Of a stretch of DNA of 64,000 nucleotides, positions 53,273 to 63,205 are shown in pieces. This DNA comes from Vombatus ursinus. Its lineage: Eukaryota; Chordata; Mammalia; Diprotodontia; Vombatidae. The translations under genes and the position numbers were made by a program. The notes below the pieces were generated by a model that had not been told where the DNA came from, searched no databases, and saw only the letters and a program-made list of their open reading frames with translations. The DNA is taken from NCBI RefSeq assembly GCF_900497805.2, contig NW_020954599.1:45927241-45991240 (forward strand), read 5' to 3'. The first letter of the stretch is position 1. Every line of letters begins with the position of its first letter.

Positions 53273-53619
53273 TCTCATGTGATAAATACTAATTTCTCAG
53301 AAATGTTTGAAAAATATCCTCATTGTTTCCTGTAGAACTAACCTCTAAGTCAACTGAGGTTCCCTTAGAGCCCATAATGAGTTTTTGGCATTTGCACTCA
53401 AGAAGCTTAGAGCCCCTAAAGCAGTCCCACCAACTGTATTCCTAGCAAATCACTTCATACCTCCTAAGCAGGAAGGAACTATAATTAGATTAAATGCATG
53501 ATTGTTGGTTGTTCAGTGTGCACAATGTGCTCTATTGTTGTGATTTATTTAAAAAATCAGACAGGCGATATCTAATTAATGTGATTTTCTCAATTTAACT
53601 TGCTTAATATTTTAGCAAT
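53273..53619. other. Unassigned
   Basis: No repeat or gene recognised. Confidence 0.4.
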
Positions 53620-53908
53620 AAGTAGCCTGGGTATAGTAGAAAGAGTACCGGACATGTAGCTTTAGACACACTTAACTACTTGGTGTAGAACCATGGGCAA
53701 GTCACTTCAGTGTCAGAACCTCATTAGAAAGAATTCAGAGTCTGAGGACATTGGTTTAATTCCCACCTCTGACTCTTACTACCTGTGTGATCTTGGGTAG
53801 GTCATAACCTCCCTAGGCCTCAGTTTCCTCATCTCTAAAATGAGGGCTTTGGAAAAACTGGCCTCTGAGTGTCCTTACAGTTCTAAATCTGATCCTATGA
53901 TTTGCCAA
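53620..53908 (+). repeat. CORE-SINE, with part of a second
   Basis: Two starts: GTATAGTAGAAAGAGTACCG with GGGCAAGTCACTTCAGTG, then at 53735 CAGAGTCTGAGGACATTGG with TTTCCTCATCTCTAAAATG and GGCCTCTGAGTGTCC. Probably one CORE-SINE inserted in another. Confidence 0.7.
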
Positions 53909-53909
53909 A

Positions 53910-54152
53910 TAGGGATGATAATAATAGCTAGCATTTTTATATTGCTCTAAGGTATGTAAAGTGCTTAACATGAATTATCTCCTTTTATCCTCATTTTTTG
54001 TGCTGTTGTTATCCCCACCTTATGCATGAGGAAACTGAGGTAAACAGAGACATGCCCAAGGAAATATAGTAAGTGTCTGACTATGGATTTGAACTTAGAT
54101 CTTCCCATCTCCAGGGTCCAGTGCTCTAACCACTCTACCACCTAGTTGCCTA
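53910..54152 (-). repeat. THER1/MIR CORE-SINE
   Basis: ATAATAGCTAGCATTTTTAT, GAGGAAACTGAGGTAAACAG, GATTTGAACTTAGATC and CACCTAGTTGCC. Confidence 0.8.
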
Positions 54153-54174
54153 ATAATGGCTTTACTAACTAGTT

Positions 54175-54327
54175 CAGGGGTGGGGAACCTGCAGCCTCAA
54201 TGCCATATGTGGCCTTCTAGGTCCTCAAGTATAGCCCTTTGAACTTGAAATTTGGATTCAGTCAAAAGGCATCACTTGAGGACCCAGAGGGCCATGTGTG
54301 TCCTGGAGGTCACAGTTCCTCACCCTT
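54175..54327. mobile_element. Short hAT MITE with terminal inverted repeats
   Basis: The left end CAGGGGTGGGGAACCTG is matched by the inverted right end GTTCCTCACCCTT. The interior is roughly palindromic (GGCCTTCTAGGTCCTCAAG against CTTGAGGACCCAGAGGGCC). Flanked by 8-bp copies AACTAGTT (54167-54174) and GACTAGTT (54328-54335), the duplication size of hAT elements. 153 bp, non-coding. Confidence 0.85.
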
Positions 54328-54604
54328 GACTAGTTTATATTGTTGTTGAGAGGAAAATATTTTTCAGACTTTAAAGAGATACAGAAATGTGAGTTATGAC
54401 TTGGGAGGAGTTTTCTGTTCATTCTCAGAAAAAAGTGTAAAATGGTGAAGGTATGTTAAATACAGTATCTGCTGTCTTCATTTCACTATAGGATATAAAC
54501 TTTTTCTCTTTGATATGTAGTCAATTTCCTGAACTTTTTACTCTTTTTTACTGGGATTCATTTACCATGATGGACTGAGGCCACAGTGGTTTTTGTTATT
54601 GGTA
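54328..54604. other. Unassigned
   Basis: Nothing recognised. Confidence 0.4.
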
Positions 54605-54760
54605 AGTAGGTCAGAGAATTTTAAAATTTGAAAGGAATTTACAGATCATCTAATACAATATCCTAATTTTATAGACAGAGGCAGGACATGATTTGCTGAA
54701 AGTCATGCTAGTTAATGGAAGAGCCAGGTTTTGGGGTTCTTGTACCTTCTAGCCTGCCCA
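54605..54760 (-). repeat. MIR-type SINE
   Basis: AATTTGAAAGGAATTTACAG, CTAATTTTATAGACAGAGGC and GGAAGAGCCAGG. Diverged. Confidence 0.55.
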
Positions 54761-54829
54761 CATCATTCTCAAAAACCCACTGTTCCTTCATTTCTCTTCT
54801 AGCTTTTTCTTTTTCCTTCAAAAGATCAG

Positions 54830-55600
54830 AAGCATAAGGCATAGGATACTCTCTTCCAGCTAAGGGACCTCAGCTCTGGACTTATATGGACCAGGTTCAA
54901 TCCTGGGGGAGCCTGACTTCTAAAAGTGATGGGATTAGGCTTCTCATGTTCTTTCTGGCTTATTATATCCCAAATTCGTATTCATAGGAAAAAAATCTCT
55001 TAAAGCTTAGATTTGGTTCATGTGTAAGTTATTTCCCAAAGAAATCAATAGGGTCCTTAGAAAGGTACTCAATATAGAAAGTTGACCAAGTATGGGACAG
55101 CTACTTATTTTTGCCAACATATGAAAAAGTGCTCAAAACAAGAAAGTCTCATAAGAGTACACTGACAAACAAAACGTGATACAGTAACTGATCAAATTGT
55201 CCAGATAGGTTGATGCTTAGTTCCTCAAACACTTTGTAGGATTGATGACCAGGTATTTTACTTTCACTGTAGTTCTGTACTGTTTTACCAACTCCATATC
55301 TTCTGTCCAGCCAAGGCTTGCTGACCCTTTTTCTCCTGTTGGTAATCAACTTTTTTTTTTTTTTAAGTGAGGCAATTGGGGTTAAGTGACTTGCCCAGAG
55401 CCACACAGCTAGGAAGTATTATGTGTCTGAGGCCAGATGTGAACTCAGGTCGTCCTGACTCCAGGGCCGGTTTTCTATCCACTGCAACACCTAGCTGCCC
55501 CTGGTAGTCAACTTTTCTAAGAGCACGAAAGTAGCAGGAATCATCTCCAGCTGCCTACCAGTCAGCACTCAGAAGTCTCTTCAAATCACAATGTAGCCAG
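54830..55600. repeat. Unclassified repeat family, copy B (interrupted by an A-tailed SINE)
   Basis: Shares TTAGAAAGGTACTCAATATA, GGGACAGCTACTTATTT and the following segment with copy C, and GGTTCAATCCTGGGGGAGCC-type sequence with copy A. No coding frame. Class unknown. Confidence 0.45.
55355..55501 (-). repeat. A-tailed SINE with 15-bp target duplication
   Basis: T-run, GGGGTTAAGTGACTTGCCC, CACACAGCTAGGAAG and CACCTAGCTGCCCC. Flanks TGGTAATCAACTTTT (55340-55354) and TGGTAGTCAACTTTT (55502-55516) differ at one base. Confidence 0.92.
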
Positions 55601-55889
55601 CAAGGGTAAAAACATCAGGATTGCTATTTGGTCCCACATACCCCTTAGCAAGGGAGTCTTCCCTTTTGGATGTGCCTTGGCCAAAACATGTGTCACCAGA
55701 AGTGGCTAGGGAACAGGCTTAGATCCACATATGCTCCACGGGGTGTCCACCCCCCCATCCCCATAAATTCTCCTGTTCATTTTTTTTCCTTCCTTTCTGT
55801 TTTTAAGAATTCTCTTCTTTATTCCTTCTTATTTGCTATCCTCTTTCTTATTCCTTTCTTTATATTTTGACATTATCCCCACGCCAATC
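55601..55889. other. Unassigned, C/T-rich part
   Basis: Nothing recognised. Confidence 0.4.
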
Positions 55890-56720
55890 TAGCTTTATCT
55901 CAAAATAGTAGCATCTTAGGGTTGAAAGGGATCTTTTAGGTCATCTACTTCAACTCCCTTTCTTGTTGTATGAATATCTTCTCTGAACTACCAGACAAGT
56001 ATTTATCCAGCCTCTTTTTGATCACTTCCAGTAACGGGGAATTCACTATCTCTGGAAGTAGCCCATTTCATTTTTGGAGGCTCTGGTTGTTCATAATAGC
56101 TTACGTTTGTAAAGTTTCTATACTGAACTGAAAACCATGCCCTTAAATCATTCAACCTTTGGTCCTAATTCTGCCTTCTGAAGATAGGTGGAATAAGACT
56201 GATTCTTCACTCTCACTTTCCTTTGCCTATTTTAGGACAGCTATTATGTTCCTCACCCTCAACACTTTCTTTGTTTAGGCTGCACCAGCAGTTCTCAAAA
56301 GTTTGGTCTCAGTTGCCCTTCACATTCTTAAAAATTATTGAGGATTTCCCAAAGAGCTTTTGTTTGTTAGGGAAAAAAAAGAAGAAAAACAAAACCCTTG
56401 TAACAAATATGCATAATCAAGCAAAACAAACCTCCACGTTTTCCACAACCAGAAATGCTCTCAGGAGCTTCTTACATTCTTAAAAATTATTGAAGGCCTC
56501 CCAAAGGGCTTTTTATGTATCTGGGTCATATCTATCAATATTTACTATATTCAACATTTACTAAAACATCTTAGTATTATTATGAAAATACTCCTGGACC
56601 ACACTTTGAGAACTAAATGATTCTAGTTCCTTTAACTGTTCTTATGATAGGTTTTCAATATATTCAATATTCTGGCTATCCTTTTCTGGACATGCTCTAA
56701 TTTGTCAAGGTTCCCTCTAG
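55890..56720 (-). mobile_element. L3/CR1 LINE 3' region, split by a Charlie element
   Basis: Antisense: GGTTGAAAGGGATCTTTTAGG, GGGGAATTCACTATCTCTGG, TTGGTCCTAATTCTGCC and TTAGGACAGCTATTATG. It resumes after the transposon with CTAGTTCCTTTAACTG at 56623. Confidence 0.7.
56286..56612 (-). mobile_element. Charlie-type hAT transposon in L3/CR1
   Basis: Left end CAGCAGTTCTCAAAAG, right end CACACTTTGAGAAC. GGGTCATATCTATCAATATTT and TTATTATGAAAATACTCC are the antisense of the ends seen at 27885-28405. The left end is partly present twice (TTCTTAAAAATTATTGA at about 56328 and 56475), with an L1-like insert between. Non-coding. Confidence 0.7.
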
Positions 56721-56833
56721 ACCTGAGAATGATTCTCTGCATGTAGTTGCATGATTATAGAATTTATTTCTCTTACTTCTTTGGTTTTCCATATATATGT
56801 ATATATAATCACTATTATTATCACTATTATATG

Positions 56834-57310
56834 ACAGAAATTGTCTGAGAATCCATTGGTTAGGTGCTGCTGTTAATCCTAAAATCAATGATGTAGAGAT
56901 AGGGGAAAATGTCAGTTTATTACTCAGAGCACAAGCATCACTGTACAAAATGTTAGTGAACCTAGAGCATGAGTTTCAACAATCTTATATAAGTTTTGGT
57001 TCCATAAACAGGACAGTTACAAAGGAATTAAAAAAAAAGCCCAAATAGGTGAAAATAATGGTTTATAGAGCAAAGAACAGATGACAGAAGGCAAAGACCT
57101 ATATCAGGTAGAAGAGGTAATCAGCCAGTTAACACTGGAACTATATAGCTGAAATCTCAAGCTTGAATTTGCAGAGAGGTAGAGAACAAACTAACTGGTT
57201 AAAACTGGGACTATTGTTAATATCTCAGCTTAATTTTATAGATCCTAGCTAGTTATATGATGTCCTCATAGTAAGTAAATGTTGGTAAGAATTTTAAGTC
57301 AGAAATTATT
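56834..57310 (-). mobile_element. Putative solo LTR fossil (ERV)
   Basis: On the minus strand a TATA box (CTTATATAAG, about 56990) is followed about 75 nt on by AATAAA (about 56917) and a U5-like end near the plus-strand TGACAGAAATTG. This spacing is typical of an LTR. No retroviral genes flank it. The outer end near 57310 is set only by the start of L2. Old; family not determined. Confidence 0.45.
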
Positions 57311-57314
57311 TTAT

Positions 57315-57395
57315 CACGATTGAACATCTGTTATATGCCAGGCTTTGTGCTTGATATCGGTAGTGTCAACAGGTATAAACATCAGTCTTTGTTCT
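57315..57395 (-). repeat. L2 3' end
   Basis: GAACATCTGTTATATGCCAGG and CAGTCTTTGTTCTGAG. Confidence 0.6.
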
Positions 57396-57402
57396 GAGAG
57401 GC

Positions 57403-57930
57403 CAGATAGCTAGCACAGTTGATAGATAGAGTGATGGGCCTGGAGTCAATAAGACCTGAGTTCAAATTTATCCTCAGACATTTACTAGCTTTATGACTTT
57501 GGGAAAGTCATTTAACCTTTGTCTGCCTTGGTTTCCTCAACTGTAAAATGGTAATAATAATGGCACCTACCTCCAAGGATTGTTGTGAGAATCAAATGAG
57601 ATAATATCTGTATTTAGCATAAAGCATTTGGCATTTTTTGTTATCATTCAGTCATTTTTTCAGTCGTGTCCAACTTTTCATGACTCCATTTGGGGTTTTC
57701 TTGGCAAAGATACTGGAATGGTTTGTCATTTTCTTCTCCAGCTCATTTTGCAGATGAAGAAACTGAGGCCAACAGGGTTAAGTTACTTGCTGAGGGTCAT
57801 ACAGGAAGTAAGTATCTGAGGCTGGATTTGGACTCAGGAAGATGAATCTTCCTGACTGCAGGTCCAGCAGATGCATATCATCACCTAGATGCCCTTTGGT
57901 ACATAACAGATGCTTAAGAAATGATTGTTC
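57403..57930 (+). repeat. THER1 CORE-SINE split by an RTE-tailed SINE
   Basis: Sense: GCCAGATAGCTAGCACAG, GAGTTCAAATTTATCCTC, GGTTTCCTCAACTGTAAAATG and GATTGTTGTGAGAATC to about 57635. The tail resumes at 57897 with GGTACATAACAGATGC and TTAAGAAATG. Confidence 0.8.
57640..57894 (-). repeat. RTE-tailed SINE nested in THER1
   Basis: GTTATCATTCAGTC, CCATTTGGGGTTTTCTTGG, GAAGAAACTGAGGCCAACAG and CACCTAGATGCCC. Confidence 0.9.
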
Positions 57931-58019
57931 CCTTGTATTCAAGGAACTTAGAATTGAGTATTCACATGAAAAGACAAGGAACAATGTCAGGCAGAAAATA
58001 AGTGAAAAATTGAGGGAAA

Positions 58020-58410
58020 ATCATTTAAAGCTAAGTTTGCTCATGTCCAAGTCCTTCCCAAAAAGGTACTCAATATACAATGTAGATCATGCATAGGACA
58101 GCTATTTATTTCCTCTACAAAAAGAAATGCTTAAAAGTCAAAAGACTTACAAGCATGTATATTGATAAAGACTTAAACATGAAGCAGTAGTTTATTGCTA
58201 CTATTATCTTCTCCCAGGAGGATGTCTAAAACGTTAAACACGAGGTACTTAATGGAACTGTTGAAAAGCTCTTCACCTTCACCTTGGCTCCACATTGTCT
58301 GAATAACTGTCTAAAAGTCATGTCTTCTCCTAAGCCAAGTCAGGGATTAGTCTCATTCCACTATTGATGGTCATCATCTTCTCCAGAAAACCTACTATAG
58401 ATAATGCAGG
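58020..58410. repeat. Unclassified repeat family, copy C
   Basis: Uninterrupted copy: GCTCATGTCCAAGTCC, AAAAAGGTACTCAATATAC, GGACAGCTATTTATTTC and CACCTTGGCTCCACATTG are shared with copies A and/or B. No coding frame. Confidence 0.5.
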
Positions 58411-58829
58411 AGAGCACTGCCCCACCCCCACCCCCACGCATACCTTGCTATTCAGTCACCTATGTTTGAAGACAAAACAGAAGAGGCAACTGGGGCCGTG
58501 AGATTGGGTTTGGGGCTTACTAGAATGAACACCTACATTAGGTGCCTAGTGTGAACAGTCAGGTTGGGGGAAGGTGCTTCTTTCGGATACTTCTCTCCCA
58601 TCCCTCCTAAGGTCCTAGAGAGAGGTATTTCTAAGCCATGCATTCAGGAGAATGGAAAATGAAAGATAGGATACAAGTTTGGGAAGTGGGGGAGGACCCA
58701 GGGACCACTTAGGTTTTGCTGCCTCATCTCAAAGTGCCAGACCCTTCAGTGTTGATCCAGAATACATATGGCCCATTGGAAGTGGCCCAGGGTCCTCTGA
58801 GTCAGGGATGGGGTTCACTTGTTTGTCCC
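58411..58829. other. Unassigned
   Basis: C-rich run at about 58420-58437. Nothing else recognised. Confidence 0.4.
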
Positions 58830-59000
58830 TATTACCATAGACTCACATCTGGAAGTGGCTTTAGAGGCTATGTAGTCCAATCCTCTCATTTTACAAATGA
58901 GGAAACTGAGACACTTAGGATTAAGTGGTTTGGTGAAGGTTATACAGGTAGAGAGGTGGGATTTTAATTCAGGGGCTCTTTCCCCTGTGGCATTCTGTCT
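58830..59000 (-). repeat. MIR-type SINE
   Basis: CATCTGGAAGTGGCTTTAGAGG, TCATTTTACAAATGAGGAAAC and GTAGAGAGGTGGGATTTTAA. Confidence 0.75.
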
Positions 59001-59807
59001 CAGGAATTCAATCCGTCATTTATTTGACCTTGAAAAAGTAATTTAGTCTTTTTTGGATCTCATATCTTTCTTTACCTACAAAATACTGCCACTCTGTCAT
59101 TTGGGACTATTTTAAGGGTGAAGAGGTTGGACTAATTACTCCCCAACATCCTTTGTAGTTCCAAATTCTAGAAGACAATGCATATAAAAGCACATTAAAA
59201 ATCTATAAAGGAAATATTGTAATTTATCATTATTAATAATGATCAAAGAGTAAATTGGGTACCCCTTTTAAGCTAATCAAACATTTTTGGAGTGTGTTGG
59301 TTTGTAAAGTATTATCTTGGGCATAATCGATAGGAAGAACAGTCAAAAAAGTGAGAAGTCTCAGTGATGGAAAAAAGAAATATATCTTTACTGCTATCAT
59401 GATGAGAAGTAGTATATTAAAATATTTCCTGGCAAAAAGTCTTTTGGGGAAATTATTTTATCAAATGGAGAAGAATGGCTTGTAATTGGCATGACAATTG
59501 TTCATATAGAAAGACAAACTTCTCAAGTACTTTCAGAGGCTTGGAATTCAGGTTAATCACCTAATCCTTTGAGGTTTCTCCCTGTCTCCTTAATTCACAT
59601 ACTATTAATTTATTCATCAAGCCCTCTTTCTTGGATAGTGCAGAAATTAGGTCCCAAATTCTAAATGTGCTCCAAAACCCAAGGTAGAGGATAAGGCATT
59701 CATTTGGTGTTCCATTGCCAAACCCCTGAAACTCCTGACAAACCTTGACTTTGGAGGGATAGGGGTCATCGAGGGTAAGACAAAAAATGGAGATTCATTA
59801 TCAAAGG
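59001..59807. other. Mostly unassigned
   Basis: 59010-59170 may be a decayed sense MIR (GACCTTGAAAAAGTAATTTAG, AGGTTGGACTAATTAC). The rest shows nothing. Confidence 0.35.
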
Positions 59808-60175
59808 GTCATAGGCTCTCAACTGGAAAGGATCTCAGCTGTCATCTGGTCTCATCCTCTTATTTTACAGATGAAGGAGGGGCAGCTAGGTGGTGCAGTG
59901 GATAGAGCACCAGCCCTGGATTCAGGAGGACCTGAGTTCAAATTCTGCCTCAGACCAGACACTTAAACTTACTAGCTGTGTGACCCTGGGCAAGTCACTT
60001 AACCCCAATTGCCTAAAAACAAAAACAAAAAAATATATATTTATCCATTACAGATGAAGGAACTGGGACCAGAGAAAGCGTAAGTGGCTTGCTCATGATC
60101 ACACGGGTAGTGAGCAGTAGATCGAGAATTTGAACTCAGATATTCCACTCCAATTTCAAAATTCTTCCATGCTGA
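59808..60175 (-). repeat. MIR-type SINE split by an A-tailed SINE
   Basis: CAACTGGAAAGGATCTCAGC, then after the insert GGAACTGGGACCAGAG, CTTGCTCATGATCACACGGG and TTTGAACTCAGATATTCC. Confidence 0.75.
59879..60047 (+). repeat. A-tailed SINE with 14-bp target duplication
   Basis: GGGCAGCTAGGTGGTGCAG, CTGTGTGACCCTGGGCAAG, CACTTAACCCCAATTGCC and an A-rich tail. TTACAGATGAAGGA is repeated at 59865-59878 and 60048-60061. Confidence 0.94.
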
Positions 60176-60269
60176 GGAGGGTCAGAGGGCTGAGATGTTA
60201 GTGTTGGTAATAATAGGAGGGTGACAGGAGATTAGGGAGGAGAAAAGCATAAATAGGTTTAATTCAGAG

Positions 60270-60610
60270 TATAATATTAAGATCTTAGATTTAGAAGGAA
60301 TATAGTCCCTCTAGCTCCTCATTTTACAGAGGAGGTAACTGAGGCTTGGAGAAGTAACCTGCCCAAGATCACACAGGTAGGAAGTGGCAGAGCCAGGATT
60401 TATACCTATGTCATCTAGCTTTTTTTTTTTTTTTTTTGAGGCAATCAGTGTTAAGTGACTTGCCCAGGGTCACATGACTGTGTGCCTGAGGCTGAATTTG
60501 AACTCAGGTCCTACTGAATCCAGGGCCAGTGCTCTATCCACTGTGCCAGGTAGCTTCCACTGTCTTCTGGCTTCAAATCCAGTATTCTTTCCATTGTATC
60601 ATGCTGGCCC
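60270..60610 (-). repeat. MIR CORE-SINE split by an A-tailed SINE
   Basis: TCATTTTACAGAGGAGGTAAC, CTGCCCAAGATCACACAGG and GGCAGAGCCAGGATTTATAC. It resumes at 60566 with TTCTGGCTTCAAATCCAG. Confidence 0.75.
60422..60559 (-). repeat. A-tailed SINE nested in MIR
   Basis: T-run, AAGTGACTTGCCCAGGGTC, TTTGAACTCAGGTCC and CAGGTAGCTTCC. Flanks TGTCATCTAGCT (60410-60421) and TGTCTTCTGGCT (60560-60571) look like a decayed target duplication. Confidence 0.88.
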
Positions 60611-60684
60611 ACAGGACCTAACCTCAAAATTAATGGGAATGTCTCCATTCACAAATGGTTGCCATTAAGTAACTCTGAATTATA

Positions 60685-60870
60685 GGATACAAAACTAGAA
60701 GGGACCTTGGAGATTATTTCATCTACCCTTTAATTTTACAAATGAAAAAATTGAGGTTCAGAGAGGTAAAGGGATTTGGCCAAGTCACTTTATAGCTCAT
60801 AAATGACAGAGCCTCAACTTCTATCCAGAACTCTTTATTCCTATTACAGTTGTCTTTCCATTGTGCTATA
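60685..60870 (-). repeat. MIR-type SINE
   Basis: ACTAGAAGGGACCTTGGAG, AATTTTACAAATGAAAAAATTG and CAGAGAGGTAAAGGGATTTGG. Confidence 0.7.
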
Positions 60871-60989
60871 GACTTAATTCTAGAGAAAAAAACAAATGAA
60901 CCTCTATCTCTCTGTATATTTTCATATTTGTGTGTGTATGTGTGTATATAGGTGAGTGTGGGTGTATTTGTACATACATGTTGTCTCCG

Positions 60990-61096
60990 CCAAAGGAATG
61001 TAAGCTCTTTGAGAGCAGAGATTGCTTCTTTTTTTCTCTTTAAATCCCCAGTGCCTGGCACATAGTAGGTGCTTAATAAATGATTGTCGATTGATC
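60990..61096 (+). repeat. L2 3' end
   Basis: GGAATGTAAGCTCTTTGAGAG, CCCCAGTGCCTGGCAC and TAGGTGCTTAATAAATG. Among the least diverged L2 tails here. Confidence 0.85.
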
Positions 61097-61474
61097 CTTG
61101 TAATAATTGTTAAGGACAAAGTTTATGGCTGTTGTACAACTAATAAATGAATGAATGAGTGAATAAAGCACTTACAAAGCGCCATAACTAGTACTATACA
61201 CATTATGGATCATACATGTTCATATATTTTATATTAAAACATCAAAGCTGTTTTTTTTTTCACGGTACAGATTTTTTTTTGCAACTGAGTGAGTGGAAGA
61301 AGTTGATCTTGATTCTTCCCCAAAACCTGAGTGACTGGTGGTAGGATGGGAGGTAGGCTAAGTCTATTAAAAAGGAAATTAGACAATGAGGTAGAATATT
61401 ATTCTACCTTGTTACCAAGAAGAAACATCCCCCTTTAAAGTAGAAAGCACTTGAATGACTGTAATGACCTTATT
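61097..61474. other. Unassigned
   Basis: Short AATG-rich stretch at 61143-61165. Otherwise nothing recognised. Confidence 0.4.
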
Positions 61475-61645
61475 CGCAGTGTAGTGGAGGCAGAGGATCT
61501 GGGTTCAAATGCTACCTCTGATGTTTACTACCTGTATGACCATAGGCAGATCACTTGAACTCCCCATCCTCATTTTTCCTTATTTATAAAATGAGAGGGT
61601 TGGACACGATGGCCTCTAAAGTTCTTTCCAGCCCTAATCTTCAGG
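61475..61645 (+). repeat. CORE-SINE
   Basis: CAGAGGATCTGGGTTCAAATG, GGCAGATCACTTGAACTCC, AAATGAGAGGGTTGGAC and GGCCTCTAAAGTTC. Confidence 0.8.
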
Positions 61646-61782
61646 TTCAGTCAAATCACTTGTTCGTTAATTTCTGGTGCATATGTTCACCTTCTCATTC
61701 CATCCTGTTGGGAGGGGGTAGAGGTGATAGAAGCAGGGAATCAGGTATACTGATTGACATCTCTGCTCCAGGAATGGATATG

Positions 61783-61785
<3 letters not shown>

Positions 61786-61828
<43 letters not shown>
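61786..61828. repeat. TG microsatellite
   Basis: About 21 TG units. Confidence 0.95.
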
Positions 61829-61830
<2 letters not shown>

Positions 61831-61959
61831 CAGTACATAATAGGATGCTATGCTAGCTCCACTCTAAACTAAACAAAGACAGTTTTTCTGAGGAGAGATA
61901 TTTAATGAGAACTTATAAGTCTATGGACGTTAGGGGGCATTTTCTAGCTTAATACAAAC

Positions 61960-62008
61960 ATCATCATCATCATCATCATTAAATAATAATAATAATAATA
62001 GTAGTTAA
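61960..62008. repeat. ATC then AAT microsatellite
   Basis: Six or so ATC units followed by AAT units. Confidence 0.9.
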
Positions 62009-62217
62009 CATTTATGTAGCTCTTTAATGTTTGCCAAGAGTTCTACACATATTGTCTCATTTGATCCTCACAACAACCCTGTGATGTAGGAAATCAGACA
62101 GCCATGTCTGGGGCACTGAGAGATAAAGTGATTTGCCCAGGGTCACACAGTATGTGCCAGAGCTGGGACTTGAACACAGATCTTCTTGACCCTGAAGCTA
62201 ACTCAGTGTACCTCTGG
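62009..62217 (-). repeat. THER1 CORE-SINE
   Basis: TAACATTTATGTAGCTC, CATTTGATCCTCACAACAACC, GTGATTTGCCCAGGGTCAC and GGGACTTGAACACAGATC. Confidence 0.82.
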
Positions 62218-62416
62218 CAATGATGAAGTCTGTAAATTGAGAACACAATTCTCAGCAGTGAGTTGTATCCTAAAGATGCAGGCATGCAAATATTCCAGAA
62301 AATAGGATGCAACTAAGAGTAATTCTCCTGGGCCCAGATAAGCCTACCTTGATGCAAAGCTATGGAGGCCTCCGACCTGTAAATCAAGAAGGGAAGGAGG
62401 AAGAGAAAAAGAGAGA

Positions 62417-62454
<38 letters not shown>

Positions 62455-63059
62455 CTGAGAAAATTCTGCTTCTTATTGTTTCTTCTGTCAACCAGAGAGG
62501 AAGACAGTGGGAGAGTACTGCTGTCAGGTACTGTTTCTACCTGCCAGAAATAGATGAAGACCAGAGCTAGTAACTCATTGTTCTGTTTGTCTGGAGGAGA
62601 GAGCAGGATGAGAGAGTGAAGCTTAAGACCTGGGTGTCCTGAAGTCTTGCCCACTAGTTTTCAGAACAGAGTTCAGTCTAATTAACTTCTTTTTAACTAA
62701 ATTCTATCATCACTTGCTCATTAGCATGCCTCGAGGTTTGGAAGGAACATTGCATTGTCTGCATTTTAAGCTCCACGATAGATCTGGGGGAGTGGGGGGT
62801 GGGGGTGGGGTTCAGTGGTCCCCTTTTTGGGGATAACTAATCAAGGAGATCCAACCCCTTTAACCACAGAAAATTACCTTCTCCTCTGAGTCACATGGTT
62901 CATAGCTGCCCTCCTTTCCAAGATTTAATAATGTTCTGACTAGGACTGAATGGGGTAGAGGTACTATCACTATAAACCATTACCCTTCCCTCCCTTCCCC
63001 AATTCCAAATAGCCAAAAAGATAATGAGGTACCAAGAGAAAATTAGGATATTAGCAAGG
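62218..63059. repeat. Unassigned, with a GA microsatellite
   Basis: GA units at about 62409-62452 and a G-rich run at 62790-62812. Frames through the GA tract are artefacts. No gene recognised. Confidence 0.5.
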
Positions 63060-63205
63060 TGTCAACAGGCATTTATTAAGTGCACACTACATGGCAGGCA
63101 GGATGCTAAGCACTGGGAATAACAATACAAGCAAAAAGAAAGAAAATTCCTGCCTTCAAGGAGCTTACATTGTAAAGGGCAAAATAAACGTGATCAGAAG
63201 CTGAA
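63060..63205 (-). repeat. L2 3' end
   Basis: GGCATTTATTAAGTGCACAC, GATGCTAAGCACTGGG and TTCCTGCCTTCAAGGAGC. Confidence 0.85.
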
